Shown here: piece after piece, positions 52,084 to 64,000 of the stretch
How the letters are laid out: each line of letters begins with the position of its first letter
How positions within the stretch are numbered: position 1 is the stretch's first letter
Assembly: GCF_030867145.1 (NCBI RefSeq)
Contig: NC_134433.1
Span: forward strand, 8,817,216-8,881,215
Direction of reading: 5' to 3'
Source of the DNA: Opisthocomus hoazin
Taxonomy: Eukaryota > Chordata > Aves > Opisthocomiformes > Opisthocomidae
Length of the DNA stretch: 64,000 nucleotides
The notes under the pieces: generated by a model
Seen by the model: only the letters and a program-made list of their open reading frames with translations
The model's database searches: none
What the model was told of the DNA's origin: nothing
Program-made: the position numbers and the translations under genes

Positions 52084-52930
52084 GAGGTAAGTGGTGTTTC
52101 TCCTGCCCTGCTAGCATACGGCTGGAGGGGGTGATGGCTATGGGTCTTGGGGCTATCCCAAGGCTCCCAGGAAGGCAGCAGGGCTCCAGGCAGGCATGGA
52201 GGAGATCTGAACTGTGGGCTATAACGTCTAACCTGGGGTCAGCATTTCCCAGGGCAGGCAGGCTCATGGGGAAGCACTGGGAGCAGGATGTGGGACTGAC
52301 GTGGCATCTTTGACGGCAGCATCGCTTGAAGAGGGGCAGCGGGGGGCAAGACACAGAAATCACTGTGCACCTCTCTCTCGGCAGAATCCATGTGGACCAA
52401 CGAACCTGCACCCTGTTTCTCCTCCTCCTCCTCCTCTCCTAAAGCACGGTCATCATCCCCTGTCACCAGCCTGCACTAGCCCCAAGGCCAGCAGAAGCAG
52501 TGTCCGACACTGGCTCATGGGAACGTGACGCCCTGCAGCCAGGCCAGGGTCCGGCCGGCCAGGCACCCTGCCTCTGGTGGGACACACTGTGATGCTGTGG
52601 GTGGGTTGAACTAAGGCACCCTTGGGGCCCTTCACCAGCCCTGCTGCGGGTGCCGGGGTCTGCTGCCTTCCGAAGGGCTCCCGCTGTGCCGTGCCCAGTG
52701 TGCGGGGTCCATACCAGGGCATCCCACACCCTGAAGCCCCCAGGGAGAGCATCGCTGCCTCTTCTTCCCCAGCAGCACCCTTGGAGAGCTCCAAAGTGAG
52801 GAGAGGGGGAGGGAAGGAGAGCTGACAGGAACCATGCCCAGTCCCTCAGCATGGGAGAAAAATGGTTATTATGTAAGGATGTATTTTGTTAAAAAAAAAA
52901 AAAATAAAAAATAAACCTTTAGTTTTTCTA
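52084..52930 (+). other. P2RX1: P2RX1 3'UTR, possibly containing an intron at 52087-52384
   Basis: The sequence runs from the stop to the poly(A) signal near 52903. Donor GAG|gtaagt at 52087 and acceptor ctctctctcggcag ending 52384 suggest removal of a 298-nt intron. An unspliced 3'UTR is the alternative. No coding signal is seen. Confidence 0.6.
52903..52930 (+). terminator. P2RX1: P2RX1 poly(A) signal
   Basis: Two AATAAA hexamers, 52903-52908 and 52910-52915, lie in an A-rich tract and are followed by CCTTTAGTTTTTCTAC. This is a plausible cleavage region about 850 bases after the P2RX1 stop. Confidence 0.65.
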
Positions 52931-55900
52931 CTACATCCCTTTGCAGCGCCCATGCTTGCCCCAGGGCATGGGGTACGCAGTGCTTTTTGGCACTGGGGGT
53001 TTTGTGCGTACAAAGCAATCCTGTAAACCAGGCTGGAGCATGGGGTTCTGCGATGGGCTCAGTGCAGGCTCCCCTGGTCTCTGCCTTCCCGTGCAGGGCC
53101 CCTGGGCCTCTGGCCACGAGCAGGGCTTGTTATCAGGGATTGTCACTTGGGTTTCCTCCTTGGACAGGCTGGCTGGCGGAGAGTGCTGGCACGCTGCAGG
53201 CCATCAAGAACGGCTGCCCTGGGCCAGCTCTGCCTCCTGCTGCCCACGCCGGCCAGCGTGAGTCCGTCAGAGCTGACCACCTTGATGGCCGCCTCACAAA
53301 CCAGCTCATTGCACCCAGGAACAAAACTCCCCCTCTCTGCTAGAAGATTCGCACTGCTCGGCGTGTGCATTTGGACACCATGAACTGTGCCCAAGCCCCA
53401 CATCGCTACGAGCAACCCTTGCCTTGTGCTGCTGGACGTGTTCAGTTCTCCAGGATGCACCGGCCCAGACTTTCTGCACGATCTCTCTCCGAATGTCGTT
53501 TTGCACACCCAGTGCCTTGGTCACTTCAAAACTGGATCCCAGCCGCCGTGGGAACGCCAGCAAAGCAGCTGCGGGGATTGCTCTGGCTGTGGCTGCAACG
53601 CCGCTGGCTGCGCTGGGGACATGAGCTAGCAGGCTGCCGGATGGACGCACCGCGCCGGGCTCGCAGGGACACGCAGGCACGTGCCTCAGACGGCTGCGGG
53701 TGGTGTCTGGTCATAAGCTCAGCAAAGATTTCAAGCCATACATTCCCCATGGGGAGATTATTTGCTCTCAGAAGGATGCCTCAGCTTTCACAAGCAGGGA
53801 TTTTTTTTTTTAATATTATCCATTTGGCTAACATTTCCACCCTTTCTCGTGATGCTGTCCTGTGTAAGCGAGGTGCCAGGTGCTCACGTTAAAGACGCAG
53901 AGGTGAGGGTGAGGGAGCGCTCCGTGGTCTCTGGAGGAGTTCGTGCCTTCTTCGAGGGCGGTGCGGGCGTGGGGCTGGTGGCAGCCCCGCGCAGTGTGGC
54001 ACCGCAGTCTCCGTCGAGTGACACGGTGCAGCTCTCCAGCGAGCTGCAACCAGCAGAGGGGACTGGAAGACCATTTCACACAGACGTGCCTGGGGAAGAT
54101 TCAGTTGCCAGGGATTAGAAGCAGTGAAGCGAGAGAGCTCAGGTAACCTTTCGCAACCGCTTAAACCAGGTCCAGTCGTAATTTAAAATAACCAGCACAA
54201 GGCTGCAGGTAGAGCTGGAGGGTATTTCCACCTGCTTAACCTTTCAAGCTGCTTGTAACGCAAAGCCCCTATTCTTTCCTAGCAAGTATTAAAGGGCAAT
54301 AGGAAATTAGGAAAAATGCTACTTGTAAATGATGCCCTGTAGTTGCTATTCAAAAACTCTGAGCTGGGATCCCTGTAAGTCCCACGACTGCTTTAAAAAT
54401 CATGGGAGGGTTTATTTTCATCTCCCTGCTTGTTTTTTAAAATGCACAGTCTCTGGGGATCCTTTTCTTTACTTTTCATTCACCAACCATTCCTGCAACC
54501 AGCAGAATGAGGTATTGTAATTTTAATTCCTTCACCAAAACAAGCTCCCCCTCTAAGCCAGGGCCCCCAAGGCCCTTTCAGGTCTGTGCTAGCTGATAGC
54601 TGTCTGGAGCTAACTGAGCAAGTGTCTGATCTTAACATACACTGGTCCCCTCCGCGGGATGAAACGGCAGGGAAAGCCCATGGCGATTGTTTCTGTCACT
54701 CCTTTTGCCAGAGGGGCTGGAGCTGGTGCTCAGGGTTGGGAGAGCAAGGAGGAAGGGCCGGTCTGCTCAGCCCCGTGGGGGGCCTTCCTTGGTGTAGATG
54801 CTCTGTTTCAGCCTTGCAGCTCCCAGCCCCTTCTCCCGGTGCCTTCCAGTTTGCTAAAATTCATGCAAAATTGCTGAATGCAGGATAGTACACAACAGTT
54901 AAAAGTCTGCATGTCTAAAGTACTGAAAAATGGAAATAATGACAGGTTTCAGATTTGCTCTGAGAAAGGCTGCACCCTGCAGCGTCCTGGTGTTGCTACT
55001 GAGCTTGTTGCACGGAGATCTTTCAGTGTAAGTCCCAGTGAGGAGGTGTGGGTGACCAGCAGGACCATACTTCTGTCCTCTTGGTTTGACCTGATCTTGC
55101 TCTTAGGGTCAGGGTAGAATTCCCTGTGCTTGGCATCTGTTGTGGCCAGAAAGCAACTGATTTGAAGTTGTAAAAATGCGGCCGGTGTTCCCTGCTGCTC
55201 TCTGACCTCCAAGCAGCGAGCCGAAGTGTCACGGAAACCCAAGGGGATTTGGCCTTCTTGTGGAGACTCCTTCAATGACCGTTTGCTGTGTTGCTTCCTG
55301 TTAATGCTGTGGCCATTGAGGTTTGTTTTGTGGTTTATTTTTTTTTTTAAACTGCTTGTTTAGTTGTGTTTTGGTTTTCACACGGTTATTTAGCTAATAG
55401 AAAAATACTAACGGAAAAGGAACTTTTGGTGTATCAAACACTGCCTCCAGTCCTTTCAGACAGAAAACACACAAGAACTAACATATATTCTCCAGCTAAT
55501 CCCCAATCATTACAAACAGCACTAAGCCCTGGTACGTGATGTTGTCAATATAGTGCTCTGAGGCTTGAACAGAGGACCCCTGCCACCGATCACAGGTGTC
55601 AGATGAAGAGAGCAAGGCGAAAGTGCAGTGATACTATTCCCATTTTACAGAAAGGGAAACCAAGACACAGGCAAAAAATATCTGACTGCATATGCAAATG
55701 TGATGAGCAGATTCTGCCTCTGACCAGTTGTTATTATCTGTGAAGGTTCCAGGTTGGATCTGGTACAAATACATCTTTTCATCCCCTCAGGCATGGTTAC
55801 TCTGAAAGAAATCAAGTGGCACAGATATTCCAGAAGAGCAATTGCAGAAAAACTTATTCAACAATAATTACGCTGGTTAGGGATGCTGCAGAGATGGGGA

Positions 55901-58900
55901 ATTATATTTCAGCCTCTGCAGAGCTGGCAACATTTAATCATTATGTTTACACACAGTTCCCAGCACAATGAGGCCCTGATTTCCACCTGGTGCTTCTAGA
56001 CACTATAACAATGCAAATTAAAAATTAATAACACTGAAGAAAGAGATAGGTCCTGATCTGTGCAATCTGTCCTGTCTCTAAGCCCACTCACTCTCTCTCT
56101 GGAACAGCAGACTGCGTTTAATTTTCAACCCAACCCTCAACTTTGGACATTCTTGGATTTTTCCCTAAAAAAGCACCTGCCTTTCTGGTTACATGAATTC
56201 CCTTTCTCTTCTGATGTGGGAGCATGTTTACAGTTGGATGAATCCTCCGGCTGACACGCAGTGGAGGACTGACAGGAACACTGCTGTTCGCCCGGCTCCG
56301 AAGGATGCTTTTACTTCCTTCTCTCCCAAAGACCTGCATTCTCGGGCCGGTTGTGCTGGGTGGCAAAACCCCTCTCTGCCATCAGAGCACCGGACATCTG
56401 CAGCTCAGCCTGCAGTCGTACTGCCGGCACATGACGGTTGTTACAGCTCATTTTCGTTGCTGCCAGCTCTCTATTAATTATGCCATGCTATTTTCTTTTT
56501 CTTTCTTTGGTGAAGTGCTCTAGTGCTCTCTCCTTCTGTTATCTATTTCTAATTGCTTTATTGCCTTCTTTTACAAAGCGTAAAAGTCAAAAGTGTCCAA
56601 ATGGAGTCTGAATATAGCAACAGTGCAGTCAGCCGGTGGGCTCCTTCTCAGGGGTGAATCAGGCTCGTGCCAATTAACAGACCTCTGCCTACCGGTACCA
56701 AGCACGGATCCTGCTCAGCTTTATGGCACCGCAAAGAGATCTGGCCCAAGCTGTTAAAAGAAATGATGGCTTCAACTCTTTGTTTGTCAAAATATACTTG
56801 TGAAATGCCTGGGGAAATGTAAAGTCTCCCTCTGCTGACTGTAACTCAAGAACAGGTTAAATAAACACCCTCCCAGTCCTTGCGCCCAGAAAGCACGTGA
56901 GAAATAACAGTTACCAACCAACTACACCCAAACTTTATTGAACAGAAATATTAAAGTCTTATTTTAACTTTGTTATAGCCATCATGGTCTAAGCATCAGA
57001 AAGACATTCTTTGGGACTCTTTTTGCACTGGCTGTTGCTGCTTTGCAATGTAATCACCTGTGTATTATGAAAAGAGAAACTGAGGCATGTGATTTGGGTT
57101 TTTTTGTTTTCTGGAGGAAAAAGCAGCTTGTGACTGAGACTAGCTAACCAGGTTATTTCATTAGGTCAAGTGCTACCAGTCTTTGCCAGAGGCAACAGTT
57201 TCAAACCCTGATGCTGGTGCTAAAACTGTGCTTCAGACATCGCTGGTGATTGAAACTGCCTGATGCTAAAGGAGACAGGTCTTTTGGGGACAATCCTCAG
57301 CACTTTCAAAAACAGTCAGCATCTTCTAGGCATCTCACAGCCAAACGTGAACCAGCCCAAACGACGGCTGAAACCTTTGAAAATGCTTCTCAGCAGCAGT
57401 TGTGGCAAGAGGAGCAGGAGGCTGAAAGTTTTACTCATTGCTCAGCAGAAGATAAGTTGTCCCAGTACCAGCAAGGCCCTGCTTGACTGAATTAAAAGCC
57501 CCCATGAAACAGGTCAATGTTTTATCTTATATGTGTTAGGGTCCTTCAGAGCATCTTTCGTACCTTGGAGCCATGGGAGCATGGTCCCTCCATAGGCACA
57601 GCCACATTCCTGGGTCCTGGGCACTTACACCTGGGCATCCAAGAAGGAGGCTGCTGGGGCTTTCACCACTCAGGGCTGCGAGGAGGCTTTGCTTGTGCTT
57701 GTGGGCATGTTTTGCTTTTCCTGAGAGTCCACCGCAGCCAACAGACAGACCAGGAGCTCAGGCCGGTGGCTGTCCTGAGATGATATCTAACCAGTGATTG
57801 CCGAAGAGTGGTCTTGAGATGACATCTAATCAGTGATCATTAGCTAATATCTGGAGCTGCTGGAAGAAGGCAACAGCTTTGGAAGGTACTCGAGGTGGTG
57901 AGGCTCTCCACTGTCCTGTTGCAAGGAACCAGGGAACTGCTAGAGAGACACCAGCCAAATCCCAGCTCCTAAAGGCCCTAGTTTTCACCCAAATGAAGCT
58001 CCACTACCTTGAGCAGAGATCAAACACAGGCTGGAAGGGAGAGGTCCCAAAACCTGGGCAATGTGAGATGCTGGAAACCATTTATGCCAGGGTTTGCTGT
58101 TGAAAATAAACCCTTGCCTTCCTGTTTCTGCCAGAAAGGCTTTCTGCATGGAAAAAGATGGGAAAAAGTATTTCCAACTGCTGGTGGTTAATCCGAGAGT
58201 GGAGAAATGCTGTCCCAACCGTCTTCATTCAGAAACCACCCGTGCTCATGCATCATTTATATTTTTGTTTCTCTGCTCTGGCTGCCGCAGGAAGGAATTG
58301 TGTATACCTGAAGTGCAAAACTGGACCAAATCATATTTAAAGGCCTGAAACCATGGAAACAGTCAGAATTATGAATAAAGTACGCAGAAAGAGACTGACA
58401 AATTGCAAATAATAAAAACTAGAAAACACATTTTAGAGTGACATTGGTTGGTCACTCTAAAATATGGCAGGCTCTGGCACCCTTCCGCTGGTTCCTGGCA
58501 CACTGCTGCCCACCTTTGCTGCCCCAGTGCTGCCTGCTCACAGAGGACCTGCGCTGGATTTTTCTCTCTGATGAGCTGAAAGAACAATCCTTTCTGGCTT
58601 TCTAACAGGGATCATTTTGCTGAATGTAACAAATCTTGAATAGTCAAGTTTAGAAACACACATGTATTGGATTTTTAGCTTGCTGGTTAAAGAAAAAAAC
58701 ACCACAATTTTTTGTTTTCTTCTTTGCAAAATAAATAAGGAGACAGACTATTCTGTGGTTGTATAATTGAATCCATTATTACCCAATTTGAAGATTAACA
58801 GTAGGCAAATGAGATTTCAAGCAAAATTCAAAACATTTCAGTTTAAAATATTTTTGACTGAAAACAGGCAAACCAAATGGACAAATATTTTAGGTGGAAG

Positions 58901-60339
58901 TGAAAGGGCATTAGTCCTGGATAAACCTGTTCATCCATAGAGAGCTGCTCAGCTGCGTATCACCAACCAGGGTGACAAAGCACATTTCTGCAGGAAACGT
59001 AGACTTGGGTGCACGTGGTAAATCGTAGCAGGGTGACTCTAAGGCACATGCCCACAGAATGAGTAAGTGAAAAGGTTCATGGCCTTTGCAAGGTTTACAG
59101 GTGACTGCTGTCTTAATGATTGGTGTCTCTTAACTCCATTTCGATACTTCTCCAAACACAGCGACAGCCTGAGCAAGGTTTTTTGGGATGGGAAACAAAG
59201 TTGGTAGTAAACCACAAGATGCATTACTAATAAGCTGTTTTGAGATATGAAACCCATGTTAAGAAATTAATTTGTTTCCAAAACAGAGAATTATTTGAGA
59301 CCCCCACAAGATGCATTACTAATATGCTGTTTTGAGATATGAAACCCATGTTAAGAAATTAATTTGTTTCCAAAACAGAGAATTATTTGAAACCCCCACA
59401 AGATGCATTACTAATATGCTGTTTTGAGCTATGAAACCCATGTTAAGAAATTAATTTGTTTCCAAAGCAGAGGATTATTTGAGACCCACTGGAAGTAGGC
59501 GCAGGCTTTTCTCTCTGCTTGTGACAGCAGAGAGGGGCAGCAGTCGGCAGTGGGTTGAGTCAGGATGTGGATTTAATCCAACTCTTGCTCTCTGACTAAA
59601 GCCAAGATCCCCCAGTGGGGACTCTGATGGCGAGCAGGGTCACAGCAGAGCCCAGAGAGCCTGGCCGCCAGTCACTCTTCACAAAACCAACATCCTTGCA
59701 AATCCCATGGGACACACACTTCACAGCTGGGTGCGGGGCTGCAGTGGGAACCCCTCGACCTAGGGGCATGGTCAGCTGTGAGCCAAGTAGGTAAATGTGA
59801 GCAGGGAAAAAATAAAAGCCAAAACATGAGTCATGAAACATAGAGGGCATTTGTTTGTAGGAATTCTTTGAGCAATGGCAGTGGAATTAGGTGATGAGCA
59901 GCGTATCTCCCCATTGCTGTAAGACTTTGGATAATGCTCGAGCACATGCCCAAGGTTGACGGTTATCAGTCTAGAGACGGAGCCTGGAGCAGGGGACAGC
60001 CAGCCACACGGAGGGCAGGCCAGCTGCCAAGCACCCCAGAGAACAAGGCCACCCTGCCCCACTCCCACCCCGCCTCCTCCTGCACTGGGGGATCCACCCA
60101 CCCCCACAGCCCCAACTTCCCGACCCAGGGAGCCCCCTCGGAGCCCCCACAGCCCGTCCCTCACCGCGTCCCTCCCTCCCCATCCCTCTGCCTGGAACAT
60201 CGCCCTGGGCCCAGTACACCCACCTGTCCCCCCCCACCTTTGCCTGGTTATATCGGCAACAATCCCTCTGTTTTCACCCCAGAGCCTGCCCCAGCCCAGG
60301 TGTGCATCTGGTTGGACACCACACGGCCACACGCCCCCA
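52931..60339. other. Intergenic region with no recognised gene
   Basis: About 7.4 kb downstream of P2RX1 becomes progressively more AT-rich from 54 to 59 kb. No exon with family resemblance was recognised on either strand. The only clear structure is the 92-bp tandem repeat at 59212-59489. Confidence 0.7.
59212..59489. repeat. Tandem repeat, three copies of a 92-bp unit
   Basis: The unit begins CCACAAGATGCATTACTAAT and ends near TTATTTGAGACCC. GCATTACT occurs at 59221, 59313 and 59405, an exact period of 92. Copies differ at only a few positions (taagc/tatgc, agata/agcta, aaaacag/aaagcag). It is AT-rich and has no shared reading frame of note. Confidence 0.95.
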
Positions 60340-60599
60340 AAAAAGGGGGGTTTCGCCTCAAAAACCTCGGCCGTGCCCGGCAGGGCGGCTCTACCCCGCC
60401 GCCCCCTCACCCCCACGGCCACAGGGCGGCCGGCGGGCGGCGACCAACCGCCGACGCGCGCACCCCGGGAGGCGCGGCCGCCGCCAGCCAATGGGAGCGG
60501 GCGCGCGGGCGGTTACTTACACCCCGCCGGGGTGGGGGGGGCTCAGGCCCTTGGCGGCCAATGGGGGGCGGCGCGCGCTGGCAGGGCGCGGGCCGGGGA

Positions 60600-60648
60600 G
60601 TTTCGCCGGGCGCTGCGAACGGCGGCACGCGGGAGGCGCCGGGCGCAG
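60600..60648 (+). other. Probable first (non-coding) exon of an unidentified gene
   Basis: GGGCGCAG|gtgagcgc at 60648/60649 is a near-consensus donor inside the CpG island, 86 bases after the second CCAAT box. The transcription start is unknown, so the left edge is approximate. No convincing start codon is used. By human order the next gene could be CAMKK1, but none of its protein sequence was found in the window. Confidence 0.4.
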
Positions 60649-60719
60649 GTGAGCGCGCTCCCCACTCCGCGCGCGCCGTCGCCTCAGAGGGGGCTCCCGC
60701 GGCGTGAGGGGCCGTGCTG

Positions 60720-60740
60720 CCCCCCCCCCCCCCCCCCCCC
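60720..60740. repeat. C21 homopolymer
   Basis: Twenty-one consecutive C residues lie within the CpG island, just downstream of the putative first exon. Length is likely variable or misassembled. Confidence 0.9.
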
Positions 60741-61022
60741 GCGGGTCTTCCGCCTGCAGCCCTGCCCGGGGCGGCGGCCCCTCCCCGGCGTGGGTCAGGT
60801 GCGGGGACTGACACAGGCGGGTTAACTCCGCGGGCTGTGGGGGGGCTCCGGGGGTCGGGGGTGTGCGGTGGCCGAGGGCAGGGTGCTGGTGCGGGTGGGC
60901 TCTCGCAGGCCGGCGTGCCCAGGCGGCTGCCTCAGCCCCTGGGCTTGGCTCGGCTGCCGCAGCGGGGCCGGGACTGCGCCGGGCAGCCGCAGCTCGAGAG
61001 CTGTTGCTTTTACCGAACGCAG

Positions 61023-61143
61023 GAATACATGAGAGAGAAAAAAAAAGAGAAATCCTTCCAAAACCAGGCATTTCGAGCGGTTCACCCATCACAGCAGTCA
61101 TCTCTCGCCCGTTTCTCGATGGAGAGAGGCGGCAGAGGAGAAG
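61023..61143 (+). other. Candidate exon of the CpG-island gene
   Basis: A tract gttgcttttaccgaacgcag precedes this 121-nt segment, and GAGAAG|gtaagt ends it at a near-perfect donor. It has in-frame ATGs at 61029 and 61119; the frame from 61029 begins MREKKKEKSFQNQAFRAV and is open to the donor. I do not recognise the protein. It may be an alternative first exon or non-coding. Confidence 0.35.
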
Positions 61144-63814
61144 GTAAGTGTGGTGAGCTCCATGCAGGTCTGTCGCTGCTTCCTAATCCTTGCTGCCCTT
61201 GGGGATCAGTCTGAGCTCCTCAGAGTCTGGATTTTCTCATGGGTCGGGGCTTTGGTCTGAGCTGTCCTGGCCCGGCAGTGTCTGGGAGCACACACCTTGC
61301 AGCTGGGCTGGCGCGAAGAGCGGCTTGTCTTCCTCTCTCTGCTTACCTTGGCTCTGAGGGAAAATAAACTGCAGCTCTCAAAGGCCTGTGTGCGGTGAAC
61401 AAGGAGAACTGCTGATCATGCAGGGATATCACTTTCTTCAGCTGCTCTGATGAAGCTAAAATTACCGTTCTGTTCTGGTTGTAACTTAATGGAAGAGGTT
61501 TTGTTTAATAGGAAGCTGTTACTTTGCTATTTACAATAGTCTGTGATTCCAAGTTAAGCTTACGCTACCACTTCCCATAACGTGTTAACTTCCTCCCTGT
61601 GAGGCATCTCTGGCAGCTTCAATTTGTTCTGGCGTTTGACATGCGATGGCTTTGAAGTGTTTCTTTTGAAACTGGATAAGGCGAGCAGAGACCCGTTATC
61701 TCAGTTGCTTGAAGAGAAAGAACAAAGCCAGCATGCTGGGGCCATGCTCCAACATGTCCCTGTGCTGTGTTTGGGCTGGGGTGCATGTTGTGAATAGCAT
61801 TAATCTCCAGGCGTAGCAATAAATTGCTTTCCCAGTCTTGCTCCCGTGGCTTTTGCCTGGAGAAGGCCAGATCTTAGCAACCAGGAGTGTAAGCACCAGC
61901 CTCTTACCATTCCGGCGAGGAGTTCAGGCGTGTTATTGTTTGGTATGGTACAAAGGCTGGGCTTTAAGTCACAGTAGGTGCTGGGCCACTGGGTCCTGAT
62001 AGTTTTCTTTTTGAAGGCAAACTGTGTACGCACTGCAATGAAGTACCTTTAATCTGGAACTCTCTCCAGCTATTTCTTCTTCTTGCTTTTGGGATATGTC
62101 TTGTGGGTTGGAGCTGGCGTGCTTGGAGCGGGATGTGTGTGAGTGCGTATGCTTGTAGGGCAGCTCCTGGCCCAGAGAGGGTGGGCAGAGCTGTTCACCC
62201 AGCCTATTCTGCAGCTGAGCTGCAAGGGGACCTCATCTGTCCCAGCAATGTCCTGGAGAACAGCGAGGTGCCCCCATTGCTGTCGGTGCTTTATTTCTGC
62301 CATGGCTTTCAAAGCCTGTGCTCCCTGACTGGGGTGTTTGTGAAACACGAAATGTCTTTGCCTAATGGACAATTAATTGTCCTTGCACTGGCCAGACTTT
62401 CAAGGCCCAGCTTTCTTTTGCTGGGAGGGGATTGTGGGATTTCTCTTCCCTTATGGGCTCTTGTGGGGTGGCTACAGTGGGAGTCTCATCAGCCTGCGGC
62501 AGAGCAGGTATTTGGAAGGACAGCGCAGCAGTGTTTGCTGGAGGAAGAAGTGCTGTTTGGGTAGCAGTCACCACAAGCGCTTATGTGGTTTAGACCTTGG
62601 CTGGGTTTGAAGAGGTGGCACTATGCTGAGCATGTCACTCTGTGCTTCAGCCAAGGGTCTGCATGCCAGAGTACAGCATCTCTTCTTGCTGGTGATCCCT
62701 GAAGTTACTGAACAGTGTATTAGCCCAGCCGTTTGTGCCAGCCTCTCCTGAACTGTGGAAAGAACAGTCCTGTCTGAAAGCCAAGTCTTTTGTTAAGTGT
62801 CAGTGCCGACCTTAGAAGAGCCTTTATAGTGCCATTGCTACCCAGGAGCGCGGGAAGGAGAAACTTCTTTTGTAAGAGGCTTCAGGAAAAGTCTGGGGGT
62901 GCTGGATGGCTTCTGTCGACTATTAGCAGAGTGGTTTGGGTCTCCAGAGGAGCTGTCTGCCTGGCTGAGGGGCAGAGGGGATAAATCTGATGTGAATCAG
63001 GGCATGCTGAGCTAGCGGAGGGGAAGGGATGTATGTTGGTGGAGAGCTTAGTGTGAGGGTAGTGTCTGTGCTGGAGTTGTGGGAGGCAGTTTGTTTGATA
63101 ACATCTGAAATCAATACGTGTAATTGCTCTGCCTTGGGAAGATGCCTGGAGAGAGCACACCCATTGCTGCCTGAAAGTGCCGGTGGATGGTGGGCAGGTG
63201 GAGTGTGGATGGGTCTGTTCAGCAGCTCAAAGCACTGACAGGCACTGGGTGTAGAGGGAGGCAGGCTCTGCTTATGCGGGAGATCATGCTTGGCTTCAGG
63301 GCTCTGTGGGGATGCTGAGCATGGAGTAACTGTTAGACAATGTAAGTAGGCAAAATAGGGGAAAATGGTTTGTGTGAGGTCAGCATAAGGCTGTAGCAGG
63401 AGCTCTCCTGACACCTGAGTGTGGAGGAGGGTGGGCAGACAAGGCTGCTGGGTGGGTTTTGACCCACCTCTAACTAAGGGTGGGGGGAGACTTCTTCCTG
63501 CACAGCCTCTGGCAGATGCTTGCTGCTACTCAGCCCTGCTGCTGCTGCTGAAGTTTGGCAGTTGGAGCAGGCAGGAAGCTGAGCCTGTCCCTTTGCTGAG
63601 GGCCAGCGAGGAGGCAAGTTATCCCTTCATCTTTTGGACAGAAGCGAGGCCTGAGCTGTCAGTAAAAACCAAGTATAAAGCTGGTATGAGATAAAATGTT
63701 ACTGGCTTGTACCTTAAAAGGTAGGCAAGCACACACATGTGGGGAAACTAGGTATACAGTAACCCTTATAAAAATCCTTCCTCTTATGTCATTCTCTTCT
63801 CCTTTGATCTTCAG
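61144..63814 (+). other. Probable intron of the CpG-island gene
   Basis: No homology is recognised in this 2.7-kb stretch. The short frames on both strands look random. It is bounded by the two candidate exons described at 61023-61143 and 63815-63896. Confidence 0.4.
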
Positions 63815-63896
63815 TCCTTTATGTTTTGCTTTGAGAAGCAAGCGTCCAACATGCAGGTGTCCAGTCATCAGAAAATATGTGGTAGAAGAAATTAAT
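63815..63896 (+). other. Candidate internal exon near the right edge
   Basis: A long pyrimidine tract (cattctcttctcctttgatcttcag) precedes an 82-nt segment ending AAT|gtgagt. The frame starting at its second base is open throughout and reads SKRPTCRCPVIRKYVVEEIN at its end. I do not recognise it, and its phase does not match a direct join to 61143 in the frame of ATG 61029, so an intermediate exon or a non-coding role is needed. Confidence 0.3.
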
Positions 63897-64000
63897 GTGA
63901 GTAGTTTGCTGTAAAAGTGGTGGGGATGACTGAGTGTACAAAAGCAATTGTTGACATAACACAGTCAGCATGGCAGATCTGAAGGTTAGTGAGTGAGGTT

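Larger units (their letters stand above)
60340..61000. promoter_or_regulatory. CpG-island promoter with two CCAAT boxes
   Basis: The region is very rich in CG dinucleotides and GC-box sequence (gggcgg, gggcgcgg). CCAAT in the NF-Y context CCAATGG occurs at 60488-60492 and 60558-60562, 70 bases apart. A TTTCGCCGGGCG element lies at 60601. The first probable splice donor on the + strand is at 60648/60649. It may be bidirectional, since no downstream gene of known identity fixes its direction. Confidence 0.75.

Noticed and set aside
59934-60825. Open frames of 239 to 289 codons across the CpG island on both strands
   Set aside because: They are proline/arginine/glycine-rich frames produced by CG-rich sequence poor in stop codons. 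Several overlapping frames are open at once and none resembles a protein family.
60600-64000. Calling the rightmost gene CAMKK1
   Set aside because: It is expected from human gene order, but no CAMKK1 protein sequence could be found in the window, so the gene is left unnamed.

Overview
The window is vertebrate nuclear DNA and most likely avian. It carries split genes with canonical GT-AG introns, compact GC-rich introns, and very little recognisable interspersed repeat. The encoded SERCA3 and P2X1 proteins look like bird orthologues, but that species call rests on remembered protein similarity and on compactness, not on a search. No prokaryotic, viral or toxin content was seen.

Layout, all on the + strand. 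(1) 148-29383, with a 3'UTR beyond: ATP2A3, the SERCA3 endoplasmic-reticulum calcium pump. It enters the window at its fifth coding exon and runs through 17 exons to the stop. The reading frame is unbroken across every junction and gives residues 109-999, exactly the 999-residue SERCA3a length. D351, K515, D703 and the calcium-ligand residues fall at their canonical numbers. (2) About 31.3-39.9 kb: intergenic or long 3'UTR, with no gene recognised and a good poly(A) signal at 34646. (3) 40094-52083: P2RX1, the ATP-gated P2X1 cation channel. All 12 coding exons are present and encode 390 residues with all ten ectodomain cysteines. A 3'UTR with a poly(A) signal ends near 52930. (4) 52.9-60.3 kb: gene-poor, with a clean 3 x 92-bp tandem repeat at 59212-59489. 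(5) 60340-61000: a CpG island with two NF-Y CCAAT boxes, a probable first-exon splice donor at 60648 and further candidate exons to the right. This is the start of a gene I could not identify that leaves the window.

The head-to-tail order ATP2A3-P2RX1 matches the human 17p13 order, where CAMKK1 follows. Both products act in calcium handling: P2X1 admits calcium at the plasma membrane and SERCA3 returns cytosolic calcium to the ER. In mammals both are prominent in platelets and other blood cells.

No clearly new biological system was found. The most useful observations are a pair of in-frame acceptors 30 nt apart at P2RX1 exon 9, next to an ATP-binding motif; a probable P2RX1 3'UTR intron starting 3 nt after the stop; possible alternative C-termini of SERCA3; AT-rich homeodomain-site clusters in ATP2A3 introns; and the orphan CpG-island promoter.
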